64,000 nt of DNA from Diadophis punctatus similis (Eukaryota > Chordata > Lepidosauria > Squamata > Dipsadidae): the NCBI GenBank assembly GCA_023053685.1, contig JALIGW010000143.1:112001-176000 (forward strand). The letters run 5' to 3'. Both the position numbers and the translations under genes were made by a program. Under the pieces are notes generated by a model. That model was not told where the DNA came from and did not search any database. It saw only the letters and a program-made list of their open reading frames with translations. Within the stretch, counting starts at the first letter, position 1. Every line of letters begins with the position of its first letter. This document shows positions 1-9,793 of the stretch, piece by piece.

Positions 1-1474
1 GCCTTAGGCATGAAAGCCGGCTGGGTGATATAGAGCCAATCACCAGTAGAATGTGAGTTCTAGTCCAGCCTTAGGCACGAAACCTGGCTGGGTGATATAG
101 AGCCAATCACCAGGAGAATGTGAGTTCTAGTCCAGCCTTAGGCATGAAAGCTGGCTGGGTGATATAGAGCCAATCACCAGGAGAATGTGAGTTCTAGTCC
201 AGCCTTAGGCATGAAAGCCGGCTGGGTGATATAGAGCCAATCACCAGGAGTCTGTGAGTTCTAGTCCAGCCTTAGGCATGAAAGCTGGCTGGGTGATATA
301 GAGCCAATCACCAGGAGTCTGTGAGTTCTAGTCCAGCCTTAGGCATGAAAGCTGGTTGGGTGATATAGAGCCAATCACCAGGAGAATGTGAGTTCTAGTC
401 CAGCCTCAGGCATGAAAGCTGGCTGGGTGATATAGAGCCAATCACCAGGAGTCTGTGAGTTCTAGTCCAGCCTTAGGCATGAAAGCTGGCTGGGTGATAT
501 AGAGCCAATCACCAGGAGTCTGTGAGTTCTAGTCCAGCCTTAGTCATGAAAGCTGGCTGGGTGATATAGAGCCAATCACCAGGAGTTTGTGAGTTCTAGT
601 CCAGCCTTAGGCATGAAAGCTGGCTGGGTGATATAGAGCCAATCACCAGGAGTTTGTGAGTTCTAGTCCAGCCTTAGTCATGAAAGCTGGCTGGGTGATA
701 TAGAGCCAATCACCAGGAGTTTGTGAGTTCTAGTCCAGCCTTAGGCATGAAAGCTGGCTGGGTGATATAGAGCCAATCACCAGGAGTTTGTGAGTTCTAG
801 TCCAGCCTTAGTCATGAAAGCTGGCTGGGTGATATAGAGCCAATCACCAGGAGTTTGTGAGTTCTAGTCCAGCCTTAGTCATGAAAGCTGGCTGGGTGAT
901 ATAGAGCCAATCACCAGGAGTTTGTGAGTTCTAGTCCAGCCTTAGGCATGAAAGCTGGCTGGGTGATATAGAGCCAATCACCAGGAGTCTGTGAGTTCTA
1001 GTCCAGCCTCAGGCATGAAAGCTGGCTGGGTGATATAGAGCCAATCACCAGGAGTCTGTGAGTTCTAGTCCAGCCTCAGGCATGAAAGCTGGCTGGGTGA
1101 AATAGAGCCAATCACCAGGAGTCTATGAGTTCTAGTCCAGCCTCAGGCATGAAAGCTGGCTGGGTGATATAGAGCCAATCACCAGGAGTCTGTGAGTTCT
1201 AGTCCAGCCTCAGGCATGAAAGCTGGCTGGGTGATATAGAGCCAATCACCAGGAGACTGTGAGTTCTAGTCCAGCCTCAGGCATGAAAGCTGGCTGGGTG
1301 ATATAGAGCCAATCACCAGGAGAATGTGAGTTCTAGTCCAGCCTCAGGCATGAAAGCTGGCTGGGTGATATAGAGCCAATCACCAGGAGAATGTGAGTTC
1401 TAGTCCAGCCTTAGGCATGAAAGCTGGCTGGGTGATATAGAGCCAATCACCAGTAGAATGTGAGTTCTAGTCCA
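1..1474 (+). repeat. 67-bp satellite array derived from a tRNA-type SINE, 22 units
   Basis: Twenty-two consecutive units begin every 67 bases with no length change (1, 68, 135 ... 1475). Each unit has the SINE body order: CTTAGGCATGAAAGC, GGCTGGGTGA, CCAATCACCAGGAG, GTGAGTTCTAGTCC. The last segment resembles a pol III B box. Units carry array-specific GATATAG where dispersed copies at other loci have GACTTTGG, so the array expanded from one variant. Unit subtypes (AGAATG, AGTCTG, AGTTTG) occur in runs, and TTAGGC/TTAGTC alternate between about 537 and 940, suggesting a partial dimeric order. The array continues beyond the left edge. Confidence 0.95.
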
Positions 1475-1641
1475 GCCTTAGCCATGAAAGCCAGCTGGGT
1501 GACTTTGGGCCAGTTCTTCTCTCTCAGCCCAGCCCACCTCACAGGGTTGTTGTAGTAAGGAAAACAGGAGGAAGAAGGAGCATTAGGTATGGGCATCGCC
1601 TTATTTATAGCCAATAATAAAGGCAGGATGAAAATAAATAC
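1475..1641 (+). mobile_element. tRNA-derived SINE 3' end closing the satellite
   Basis: Unit 23 starts in register, then changes at about 1500 into the SINE 3' body: the segment rich in CTCTCAGCCCAGCCCACCTC, then ACAGGGTTGTTG, then AATAATAAAGGCAGGAT and an A/T-rich tail. This shows the array is an internally expanded SINE rather than unrelated satellite. The 5' head lies outside the window. Confidence 0.85.
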
Positions 1642-2040
1642 CTAAATATCCCAACATTCACTGGACTTTTGCTGTACAGAAGGGAAATTCTTATAGAGTT
1701 TGGGAAATTAGCAAACTTTTTCAACAGAGATCGGATTCCAGTCTGGTCAGTCCTGGGTGAAAAGGAATGGGTGATGTATTTCCTCAACTTCAAGCCCATG
1801 TGCCAGACAATCTCTCAGCCATGCTTTGGGGTTTTATTTTTATTTTCCTTTGGCAGAATTGTTGCTTACAGCAAAGCAAAACTTTTCCAATTGGCTTAAG
1901 CCAAGCCCCCCCCCACCCCACAAATCCTGAGCTTAATTCAGTGGCAGGAATTGCATTTTTCATTTCCCTTAAACAAAAAAATATCCGCATAGTGGAAGCC
2001 CTTTAAAAGCCGACTTTTTCTTTTCCATCCAAACGTTATG
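1642..2040. other. Unassigned non-coding stretch
   Basis: No gene or recognised repeat seen. It holds a C-rich run near 1908-1916 and A-rich runs; all frames are short. Confidence 0.4.
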
Positions 2041-2285
2041 CTTTACTTTTAATTTATTTATTTGCATCCCGCCTTTATTGCTTTGGCAAATAATTCAGGG
2101 TGGCGAACATATCCAATATACTCTCCTTTTCCTGTTTTCTACACAAAAGCAACACTGTGAGGTGAGTTGTGTGTGTGAGAGAGAGAGACACTTCTGGCCC
2201 AAAGTTACCCAGCTGGCTTTTATGCCTACGGTGAAACTAGAACTCACAATCTCCTGGTGATTGGACCAAAGTCATCCATCTGGCT
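2041..2285 (-). mobile_element. tRNA-derived SINE, reverse copy
   Basis: Read on the minus strand it has the same body as 1475-1641: TGGTGATTGG, CCAAAGTCA and GGCTTTTATGCCTA appear as complements of the SINE body, and ATCCCGCCTTTATT with flanking TTTA repeats is the complement of the tail. The 5' head is missing. A short GTGTGAGAGAGAGA run replaces part of the middle. Confidence 0.7.
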
Positions 2286-2892
2286 TTCTTAATTTATTTA
2301 TTTTATTTATTTATTTAGTGCTCTTATATGCCGCCCTACTCCCTGAGGACTCAGGGCGGCGTACAACATTAGAAGAACAACTAAACAATATAAAATTTAA
2401 AAGCAGTATTAAAAAGAATTATAAAAAACATATAAGACCATACATACATGGGGGGAGACCTAGGATGTAAAATTGTCTCAGTATCTCGCCTGCAGGAAAA
2501 GCCATGTCTTGATGGCTTTTCGGAAGGCCAGTAACGTGGGGATAATTCGGATCTCTGGGGGAAGTTGGTTCCAGAGAACAGGGGCCCCCACAGAGAAGGC
2601 CCTCCCCCTAGGCCCCGCCAGCCGGCATTGTTTGGTTGACAGGACCTGGAGGAGACCCACTCTGTGGGACCTGACCGGTTGAAGGGAAGTATGAGGTAGG
2701 ATGCGGTCCCGGAGGTAACCTGGTCCTAAGCCATGTAAGGCTTTAAAGATGGTGATCAACACCTTGAATTGCACCCGGAGACCAATGGGCAACCAGTGCA
2801 GCTGGCGGAGTATGGGTGTTACGTGGGTGTATCTTGAGACACCCACCACAGCAAGCGCAGCCACACTTTGCACCAGTTGAAGTCTCCGGATA
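2286..2892 (-). mobile_element. L2-type LINE, 3' part (ORF2 C-terminus and 3' UTR)
   Basis: The minus strand reads an L2-like C-terminus with HVTPILRQLHWLPIGLR, FKALHGLGPGYL and FSVGAPVLWNQLPPEIR, the order typical of L2-clade ORF2 proteins. The 3' UTR ends in a hairpin-prone GCCGCCCT/AGGGCGGC pair followed by TTTA repeats at 2288-2315. The element is dead: truncated and cut by a SINE at 2893-3120. It joins the block at 3121-3478. Confidence 0.85.
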
Positions 2893-3120
2893 GCACTTAG
2901 CAATAGCACTTAGACTTATATACCGCTTCATAGTGCTTTCCAGCCCTCTCTAAGCGGTTTACAGAGTTCAGCATATTGCCCCCAACAATCTGGGTCCTCA
3001 TTTTACCGACCTCGGAAGGATGGAAGGCTGAGTCAACCTTGAGCCAGTGAGATTTGAACAGCTGAACTGCTGAACTAGCAGTAGCCTGCAGTGCTGCATT
3101 TAACCACTGTACCATCTCGG
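2893..3120 (-). mobile_element. tRNA-derived SINE (GCTATTGCTAT-tailed family) inserted in the L2
   Basis: Minus-strand order is: tRNA-like head with TGGTTAAATGCAGC, middle with GAGGTCGGTAAAATGAGGAC, then AACCGCTTAGAGAGGGCT and GAAGCGGTATATAAGTCTAA, and a short tail. It interrupts the L2 reading frame. Target duplication is about CTCCGGATA on the left and CTCGGATA on the right. Confidence 0.92.
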
Positions 3121-3478
3121 ATACTCTTCAAGGGTAGCCCCATGTAGAGCGCATTGCAGTAGTCCAGTCGAGAGGTGACAAGGGCATGAGTGACCGTGAG
3201 CAGAGCCTCCTTCTCCAAGTATGGTCGCAATTGGTGCACCAGGCGAACCTGTGCAAAAGCCCCTCTAGCCACAGCTGTAAGATGTTGGTCTAATTTTAGC
3301 TGTGGATCTAGGAGGACCCCCAAATTGCGGACCTGTTCCGAGGGAGTTAATTTTTCTCCCTCAAGAACCAAGGAGGGACAGTCGTCATAGTCCTTAGGGG
3401 ACAATATTCAGAGACACTCAGTCTTGTCGGGGCTGAGCTTGAGCCTGTTCCTCCCCATCCAGATCCTGACATCGTCCA
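3121..3478 (-). mobile_element. L2-type LINE, reverse-transcriptase part
   Basis: Continuation of 2286-2892 upstream in the element. The minus strand reads LTPSEQVRNLGVLLDPQL, VRLVHQLRPYLEKEALL and THALVTSRLDYCNALYMGLP, the usual segment before the L2 C-terminal domain. 5'-truncated at about 3478, where a SINE-derived array begins. Confidence 0.87.
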
Positions 3479-3728
3479 GTCACCGTCTCTTGCTGATTGG
3501 CCCAAAGTCACCCAGCCAGCTTTTATGCCTAAAATGGTACTAGAATTCAATATCGCCTAGTGACTGGCCCAAAGCCACCTAGCCGACTTTCATGCCCAAG
3601 GTGGGACTAGAATTCTCCATCTCTTGGTGATTGGCCCAAAGTCACCCAGACGTCTTTCATGCCTAAGGCAGGACTAGAACTCACCGTCTCCCAGTGATTG
3701 GCTCAAAGTCACCCAGCTGGCTTTCATA
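3479..3728 (-). repeat. SINE-derived tandem array, first part (about 66-67 bp units)
   Basis: Diverged reverse-strand units of the same monomer as 1-1474: TGGCCCAAAGTCACCCAG, CTTTCATGCCTAAGG, GGACTAGAACTCACCGTCTC repeated about four times with substitutions. Older and less uniform than the array at 1-1474. Confidence 0.88.
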
Positions 3729-3970
3729 ATGAGCCACGGTGGCGAAGTGGTTAGAGTGCAGTATTGCAGGCTACTTCTGCTGACTGCCGGCTGCCTGCAA
3801 TTTGGCAGTTCAAATCTCACCAGGCTCAAGGTTGACTCAGCCTTCCATCCTTCCGAGGTGGGTCAAATGAGGACCCAGATTGTTGGGGGCATGAGGCTGA
3901 TTCTGTAAACTGCTTAGAGAGGGCTGCAAAGCACTGTGAAGCGGTATAGAAGTCTAAGTACTACTGCTAT
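3729..3970 (+). mobile_element. tRNA-derived SINE, near full length
   Basis: Head GTGGCGAAGTGGTTAGAGTG (A-box-like), B-box-like CAGTTCAAATCTCACC, then TCAAGGTTGACTCAGCCTTC, AGAGAGGGCTGCAAAGCACT and GAAGCGGTATAGAAGTC. It splits the array at 3479-4365. The uninterrupted site CTTTCATAGTAAGATGG survives at about 4163, marking the insertion point. Confidence 0.93.
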
Positions 3971-4365
3971 AGTAAGATGGGACTAGAACTTACAGTCTCC
4001 TAGTGGTTGACCCAAAGTCACCCAACCAGCTTTCATGCCTAAAGCGGGACTAGAACTCACAGTCTCCTGCTGATTGGCCCGAAACAACCCGGCCGGCTTT
4101 CATGCCTAAAGCAGGATTAGAATTCCCAGACTCCTGCTGATTGGCCCACGGTCACCCAGCTGGCTTTCATAGTAAGATGGAACTAGAACTCGCCGTCTCC
4201 TGGTGATTGGCCCAAAGTCACCCAACCGTCTTTCATGCCTAAGGCGGCACTAGAGCTCACCGTCTCCTGCTGATTGGCCCGAAATCACCCGGCCAATTTT
4301 CATGCCTAACATGGAACTAGAACTCGCCGTCTCCCGCTTTCTAGTCTTGGTGTTTTAACCACTAA
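3971..4365 (-). repeat. SINE-derived tandem array, second part, ending in the SINE head
   Basis: Five to six more reverse-strand units. The right end reads TCTAGTCTTGGTGTTTTAAC then CACTA, the complement of a SINE tRNA-like head. The array therefore lies inside one SINE, between its head and body. Confidence 0.85.
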
Positions 4366-5338
4366 GGGAAACCTTTTTAAAGTGGAGCCGAGCGGCGAGA
4401 AAGGGCCCCGCGAACCCTGTTTTTCCCCCTTGCTCAACAAGCCAGACGCAAAAGAATAATGTTTAGAAATCCAGTTTCCTTAAAGGAGCCGTTTAGCCAG
4501 ATGTGTACGATGTTCCCTGTTGCACAAAAAAAAAATCCTAAAAAAAAAAACCCAGCCACGTCTCTACCCTCTTTATTTATAGACCTCAGTTTTTTGAATT
4601 CGAGCCTTTTTTTTTTTCCCCAAGCGAAGGGGACGCTTCCGAAGAAGTGGCTTGTAAGGAAAGCGTCTCTCCTGCCAACCAGGCCTTTCAGCTTGATATC
4701 CCACAACGAACCGCGGCCGATGCCTTTATAAGGGACACGGGCGGAAAATCGAGGCTGTGGCTTCAGAGCGCTGAGAGATGGGAGGCCGAAACAGGGATGG
4801 GGGGGGGGAAATGGGGGGGAGGAAGAAAAATCTCATAAAAATAGCTGAGATGGTTTACCAGCTATCAAGAAACAGATCCCGCCTGCTCTTTCATAAAAAA
4901 TAAGGGAGCGCTCCGAAATATCCCTGCTCTTAAAAAGGCAATTAAAACCTTATAACTCCAGAACTATAAAACTTTTTTTAATTTTTTTTTGCTCCTTTTT
5001 CATCTGGAACGTGGAGGGCCGATTACAAGGCATTAAAAAAAACCCCGTTTCTGTTTAGAGTTCAGGGTTTTTTGATGGCTTCCAAATGCGAGGAGGCCGC
5101 GTGACAGGAGTCCGGTTTCTCGCTCTTTTTAAAAAAAAATTTTTTTTTTTTTAAAATGAAGGCTTGTAAAAAAAATTTATTTATTTATTTTTTTAAATGG
5201 AAAGGAAAAGAAAGCAGAATGTGGTAAGACTGTTATGAAAAGCTGGCGTATTTAGGAAATAGCACTTAGTGGGGTCTCTCTGAATGGCTGCCAGGTCAGG
5301 AAGCCGAAGTGCAAAGCTTGGATTGCAGTCAGATTCGA
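4366..5338. other. Unassigned, low-repeat DNA
   Basis: No gene seen and few dispersed-repeat signatures. It contains A- and T-homopolymers (4527-4550, 4604-4620, 5130-5190), a G-run near 4800, and an AT-rich middle (4840-5060). Listed as a candidate non-repetitive segment. Confidence 0.4.
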
Positions 5339-5380
5339 CACACAAACACACACACAGAGTCACACACACACACACACAGG
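5339..5380. repeat. (CA)n microsatellite, interrupted
   Basis: CA dinucleotide runs with AGAGT and CACA interruptions. Confidence 0.9.
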
Positions 5381-5688
5381 CCCTGCAATCCCTTCCAGCC
5401 TGCCTTCTTGACCACACAGTACGTCAAAGAACATGTCACGCGCAGCCTGGAGAGCCTTCTGCCACTCCTACAGACTGGCTTGGCATGGATTTTTTCACAT
5501 AACCCAGAAAGCCAGAGAGGAGGGAGAGGAGGGGAGGGGGGGGGGAATGGGCATTCCATAGCAGAGGGAACATTGAGGAGGGGGGAAGAGAGAGAGAGAG
5601 AAATGAATACATGGATTTATTTTTTAAAAAGGGGGGGGAGAAGGAAAAAGCCTGGGAATTAAACATTTGTTTAGGCCTTTCTTAGCGT
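5381..5688. other. Unassigned, G/A-rich in part
   Basis: No gene seen. 5519-5560 and 5577-5640 are G- and GA-rich. Confidence 0.4.
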
Positions 5689-6216
5689 GTTGAATGACAT
5701 CTTTCTTCTCCTGGCCTCCTTCTCTTCTCTCCTCTTCCTTCTCACTTTCTCCTTCTCTCCTTCTTCTCCTCTTCTTCCTTCTCCTCCTCTTTTATCTTTC
5801 TCCTTCCTCTCCTCCTTCTCCTTCCCTTTCTCTCCTTCTCCTTGCCTTTCTCTTTCTCCTTCTTTCCTTCTTCCCCTTCTATCCTTCTCTTTCTGTTTCC
5901 CCGTTTCTTCTTCCTTTTCTCCTTTTCCTTCTTCTCTTCTCCTCCTTGTCCTTCTCTCCTTCTCCTTCTTCTTTCTCTTGCTCCATCCTCTTCTCTTTCC
6001 CCTTCCCTTTCTCTCCTTCTCCTTACCTTCTATTTCTCCTTCTTTCCGCCTTCTCCTTCTATCCTCCTTCTGTTTCTCCTTTTCCTCATCTCCTTCCTCT
6101 TCCCTTCTCCTCCTCTCTTCCTTTTCCTTCTTTCCTCCATCTTCTTCTTTTTCCTTCCCTCTATCCTTCATCTCCTTCTATTTCTCCTCCTTCTCTTTCC
6201 TTCCCCTTCTCTCCGT
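5689..6216. repeat. Pyrimidine-rich degenerate repeat (CTTCTCCTT-like), about 530 bp
   Basis: Nearly pure C/T on the plus strand with recurring CTTCTC and CTTTCTCC blocks. Long open frames here are compositional. Polypurine-polypyrimidine tracts of this length can adopt triplex (H-DNA) structures. Confidence 0.93.
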
Positions 6217-6577
6217 TTTGATTTATATTTTTAAAAACTATAGAGGTATACCATTAAAAAAAGATAAACAAAATCTACTATTATGGTCGCCACTATTATA
6301 TAAGCCGCCTAGACCAGCGGTCACCAACTGGTAGTCCGTGGACCACTAGCGGTCCGCGTCAAAATTTTGGTGGTCCGCAGAAACATTATTTGGATTTTTT
6401 ATATTGCTTGGGCATCTCGATTCAAAGGCCATCAGCCACCACCACCCCAATTGTCTGACAGATCACCAATTTGCTAAACACCCGTTTCTTTTTTCCTTTT
6501 TTTATTTATATATTTTTCTTTAATATATATAATTATTTAGTAAACAGTGTATTGTCTGGGTCATTTTACATACAGCA

Positions 6578-6627
6578 ATCGCACTTAGACTTATATACCG
6601 CTTCATAGTGCTTACAGCCCTCTCTAA
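6578..6627 (-). mobile_element. SINE 3' fragment inside the hAT element
   Basis: Complement of the SINE tail: GCACTTAGACTTATATACCG, CTTCATAGTGCTTACAG, CCCTCTCTAA. Only about 50 bp remain. Confidence 0.85.
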
Positions 6628-6639
6628 ATCAGGGGTCCT

Positions 6640-7080
6640 CAAACTACTGTGTTGCTGTAGAGAGTCTCCCCCTTCTGGGTCTTTTTGTGGGGGTCGGAGG
6701 GGGGCAGAAATTCTGACTTGGGGGCTGCTTCGGCCTCCTGGTGCGGGGCTTTGGGTGAAGGCTGGAGGGAAGCGCCGCTAGTGGTGAAGAGCCGGAGGGC
6801 CTTGTTCCAGTGGGACTGTATCGTGGCCTGAAACTGGCTGACCATCTCAGCCCGCTGAGCCTCCAGGCGCCGGTACCTGGCCTTGCACTCCCACTGGTCT
6901 TCCCTCTGCTTGGAAAGCCTATGCTCCTAGTCCTCAGTGAGGTGCTTCTGCTGAGCATCCTTTTCGTCAGATCCAATTTGAACTGAGCTGTTTTGCCAAC
7001 TCTTTCTCGTGGTGGCTGCTTAGCTCCAACAACTGCTTCCTGTTGGGGCCCTAAGGAGCCCGGGCGGGCAGGCGAGGAGT
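6640..7080 (-). pseudogene. Gene-like coiled-coil fragment captured in a hAT element
   Basis: The minus strand reads, across at least one frameshift, RKQLLELSSHHEKELAKQL, then KDAQQKHLTED, a stop, EHRLSKQRED, then CKARYRRLEAQRAEMVSQF, QATIQSHWNKALRLF and a proline/serine-rich tail. The heptad-like, charged composition looks like a cellular coiled-coil protein, not transposon protein. It faintly recalls the C-terminal part of centrobin, but I cannot verify that. The fragment is intronless over the visible stretch and broken by a stop (TAG) and a frame shift. Confidence 0.45.
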
Positions 7081-7321
7081 GGTGAGTAGAGGCTGGCAAG
7101 GTGCCCCTCAACGTGAGTGACATCGAGTTGGCCACGCCCACCCAGTCACATGAACACCTAGCCACGTCCACCCAGCCAGTCATTAGACAGATCATATTAG
7201 TGGTCCGTGGGATTTAAAATTATGAATTTAGTGGTCATTAAGGTCCAAAAGGTTGGTGACCCCTGGCCTAGAGGAACCTCAGGACAAGATAGGCAGCGAA
7301 TAAATTTAACAAATAAAGTGA

Positions 7322-7372
7322 CAGCAAACCCCACTCCCTTCTAGTCTTGATGATGTTACTTAGCTGGGTTGT
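7322..7372 (+). mobile_element. Penelope-like terminal-repeat fragment
   Basis: CAAACCCCACTCCCTTCTAG then TGATGATGTTACTTAGCTGG matches the hammerhead-bearing repeat at 42450-42790 and 59545-59800. It breaks off before the GAAACGTC core. Confidence 0.6.
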
Positions 7373-7683
7373 ATGTAAGCACCACCTGTATTTTTGCACT
7401 TTTTTTCCTCATCCGTACAGGTAAAGTGAAGTTTTTATTTTATTTAATCCAAGTGTTTATTAAGTTTTAGGTTTATTTCTCATGTAAAGTAATGATATAC
7501 AACCTTAAGATTTTACATAGTGCCTTAAAAAAAATGGGCATTGTCTTTAGTTTGGGAATGCATTAAAATTTACATTATTCCTGTCGGGAAAAAATTTGTT
7601 TGGTACTCATTGTTTTTGATACTCATCGCATCTCAATTAACGATGAGTACTGAGCAATCACTGTCGTTGAAAAATGAGAAATA
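7373..7683. other. Unassigned AT-rich DNA
   Basis: No gene or recognised repeat seen. Confidence 0.4.
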
Positions 7684-7733
7684 GAAGAGACTGGACATTC
7701 AATGGACAGCCATTTGTCTGAAATGGTATAGGG
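7684..7733 (+). mobile_element. CR1-type LINE 3' end, left half
   Basis: AGAAGAGACTGGACATTC, CATTTGTCTGAAATGGTATA is the end of the CR1 ORF2 and its stop region. Interrupted by the hAT at 7734 and continued at 8137. Confidence 0.85.
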
Positions 7734-8128
7734 CCATGATGGCGAACCTATGGCACGCGTGCCCGAAGTGGCACGCGGAGCCAATTCACCTGGCATGCAC
7801 AGCATGGCCCGTTCCTCTTTCGGGTTTCTGGCACGCATGTGCGCTTCACGATCAGCTAGCCTTTGTGCATGTGTCAATGCCGGAAGCAGCGTGCATGCTC
7901 TTCCAGTTTCTGGCACTGCCGTACGCACTAAGGCCAGCTGATTGTTGCGCATGCATACGCGCCAGAAACCCGGAAGACTAGCTGGCCAGTGTGCATGCGC
8001 GTGCCGGAAACCGGAAGGCACGCACATGCACCCTGGTCAGCTCCTCTTCCAGGTTGCGGCCCAGACGAGCGCAAGCACTCGAGCGCTCCCTTCTCAGCAC
8101 TCAGTGCCGAAACATTTCGCCATCACTG
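7734..8128. mobile_element. hAT-type non-autonomous element (GATGGCGAACC family)
   Basis: Left terminus CCATGATGGCGAACC, right terminus TTCGCCATCACTG. Target duplication GTATAGGG (7726-7733) and GTATGGGG (8129-8136), 7 of 8 bases, lies inside a CR1 3' end. The interior is rich in CpG and GCATGCGC-like words. A related left end occurs at 35387. Confidence 0.85.
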
Positions 8129-8136
8129 GTATGGGG

Positions 8137-8215
8137 TTTCCTGCCTGAGCAGGGGGTTGGACTATATGACCTCCAAGGTCCCTTCCAATTGTATTATTCT
8201 GTTCTGTTTTGTTCA
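8137..8215 (+). mobile_element. CR1-type LINE 3' UTR, right half
   Basis: TTTCCTGCCTGAGCAGGGGG, TTGGACTATATGACCTCCAA, GGTCCCTTCCAA: the CR1 3' UTR hallmark, leading into a pentamer array. Confidence 0.92.
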
Positions 8216-8470
8216 TTTCTATTATATTCTAATTTCTTTTATTCTAATTTCTATTTTATTCTAATTTCTAGTCTAGTCTAGTCTATTAATTTCTACTCTA
8301 CTCCACTCCACTTGCTATTCTAATTGTTATTCTATTCTATTCTATTCTATTCTATTATTCTATTCTATTCTATTCTATTCTATTCTATTCTATTCTATTC
8401 CATTCCATTCCATTCCATTCCATTCCATTCCTTTACATTACATTACATTACATTACATTACATTACATTC
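8216..8470. repeat. CR1-tail microsatellite (ATTCT, ATTCC, ATTAC)
   Basis: Imperfect TTCTATTCTA runs, then pure (ATTCT)n from about 8325, shifting to (CATTC)n at 8396 and (ATTAC)n at 8432. One pentamer family with sequential single-base changes. Confidence 0.95.
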
Positions 8471-9067
8471 TTCTTTTGCAAATTCATGGTAGCTAACACT
8501 GTGCTCCTAAACTCACACAAAAGACAGAATCATCCTGGCACATACAAAGTATGTATAAAAGTATCTCAAATATCTGCTCGACAGATTGTTTGCTAGGACC
8601 TCACCCTTTGAGACAATGCTTCTCAACTGATCTACTTAAATACCTCCATTTTCGGTAAAACTCAATCGAAGTCGTTTGCCCTTTTATTTAATCAAAGCTT
8701 GATGGATAAACATTGCTGCAGAATGTAAATGAAGATCCATTCGGGTGGGCTGTATTGATAGATCATCTCAAAACAGGCGACTTCAGCAAAAGAGGGTCTC
8801 TCCCTTCTTCCCTGCCCAATGACCGTCCATATCAAATTGGCATGATGCATTTTCTTCATCCCTGTCATTTGTCAGGCAAAATATGAAGCTCTTTTGCCTT
8901 CTTGCTCCAGTAAAAATTGTTTTCTCCTGAGAAATTGTCGGGAGAGTCCTCCACCACCAATTGCCAGCATAAAAGAGTTGTAGAATCCTTAAATCGGCCA
9001 TTTAGGGATCCAATAGATGTCTGAATGGATCAAAATAAAAGGCTCCCAGACACTTGTCTGTCCACCC
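8471..9067. other. Unassigned DNA
   Basis: No gene, splice pattern or recognised repeat seen in about 600 bases. Confidence 0.4.
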
Positions 9068-9655
9068 TGGTGTTTTTTAACCTTGGCCCCCAATCAGAGG
9101 CACGATTGAGACCGTTTTAACAAACTGCATCACTGTTTGGTTTGGTGGCAGCAGTGCCTTAGATAGAAAGTCCCTACAGAGAGTGGTGAGGACAGTGGAG
9201 AAGATCATAGGAAGCTCCTTCCCTTTATTCAGGATACTGCTTATAAGCGCTTAGAGCTCAAAGTATCGTTAGAGACCCCACACACCCACTTTACGGTCTG
9301 GGAGGCGGTTTCCAAGTATTTCTAGCAGGACTTCCAGATTCGGTAATGGTTTTGTTCCCTAGGCCGGCCGGCTGGAAAACTCGCAAGATTCATTTTTCTC
9401 GCCATGTACATGTATACATCCGAATTAGACTTGTGTTGTTTCTCTGTGTCACATAATAATACATGTGTGTATATACATAATTTTTTATTTATTTATTTAT
9501 TTTATCATGCTTGTGTAGTGTATATTAGAGGTGGGTGACCCTTTGAGAGCTGTATGCAACAAAATTTCATTTTACTGTATGCCAATTAGTTTACATTCAA
9601 AATGACAATAAAGTTATTTGTTCTGTTCTGTTCTTGCTATTCTATTCTTATTGCT
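9068..9655 (+). mobile_element. Rex1-like LINE, truncated 3' part
   Basis: Reads NCITVWFGGSSALDRKSLQ and RVVRTVEKIIGSSLP then decays, a reverse-transcriptase C-terminal signature of the Rex1/L2 group in vertebrates. The 3' end has ATTTCATTTTACTG and AATGACAATAAAG before a pentamer array. The same family is at 40225-40667, and its 3' end alone at 24476-24537. Confidence 0.7.
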
Positions 9656-9665
9656 ATTGTTGATC

Positions 9666-9793
9666 TGTTCTATTCTATTCTATTCTATTCTATTCTATTC
9701 TATTCTATTCTATTCTATTCTATTCTATTCTATATTCTATTTTATTCTCTATATTATCTATTCTATTCTCTATATTCTGTATATTATCTATTC
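9666..9793. repeat. (ATTCT)n microsatellite
   Basis: Pure pentamers to about 9733, then degenerate TATTCTATATTATCT. A hAT element inserted at its right end. Confidence 0.95.

Larger units (their letters stand above)
6315..7265. mobile_element. hAT-type non-autonomous DNA transposon
   Basis: Left end CAGCGGTCACCAACTGG, right end AGGTTGGTGACCCCTG: inverted termini starting CAG. An 8-bp duplication flanks it, GCCTAGAC (6307-6314) and GCCTAGAG (7266-7273). No transposase is visible. It contains a SINE fragment, a second hAT-like terminus CAGGGGTCCTCAAACTAC at about 6630, a gene-like segment, and GGCCACGCCCACCCAGTCAC motifs common in squamate hAT elements. Confidence 0.88.

Noticed and set aside
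1..1474. CRISPR-like regular repeats
   Set aside because: Units are contiguous with no spacers and derive from a SINE; the setting is eukaryotic.
3729..3830. tRNA gene
   Set aside because: tRNA-like A and B boxes belong to the head of a SINE; no cloverleaf-supporting acceptor stem seen.
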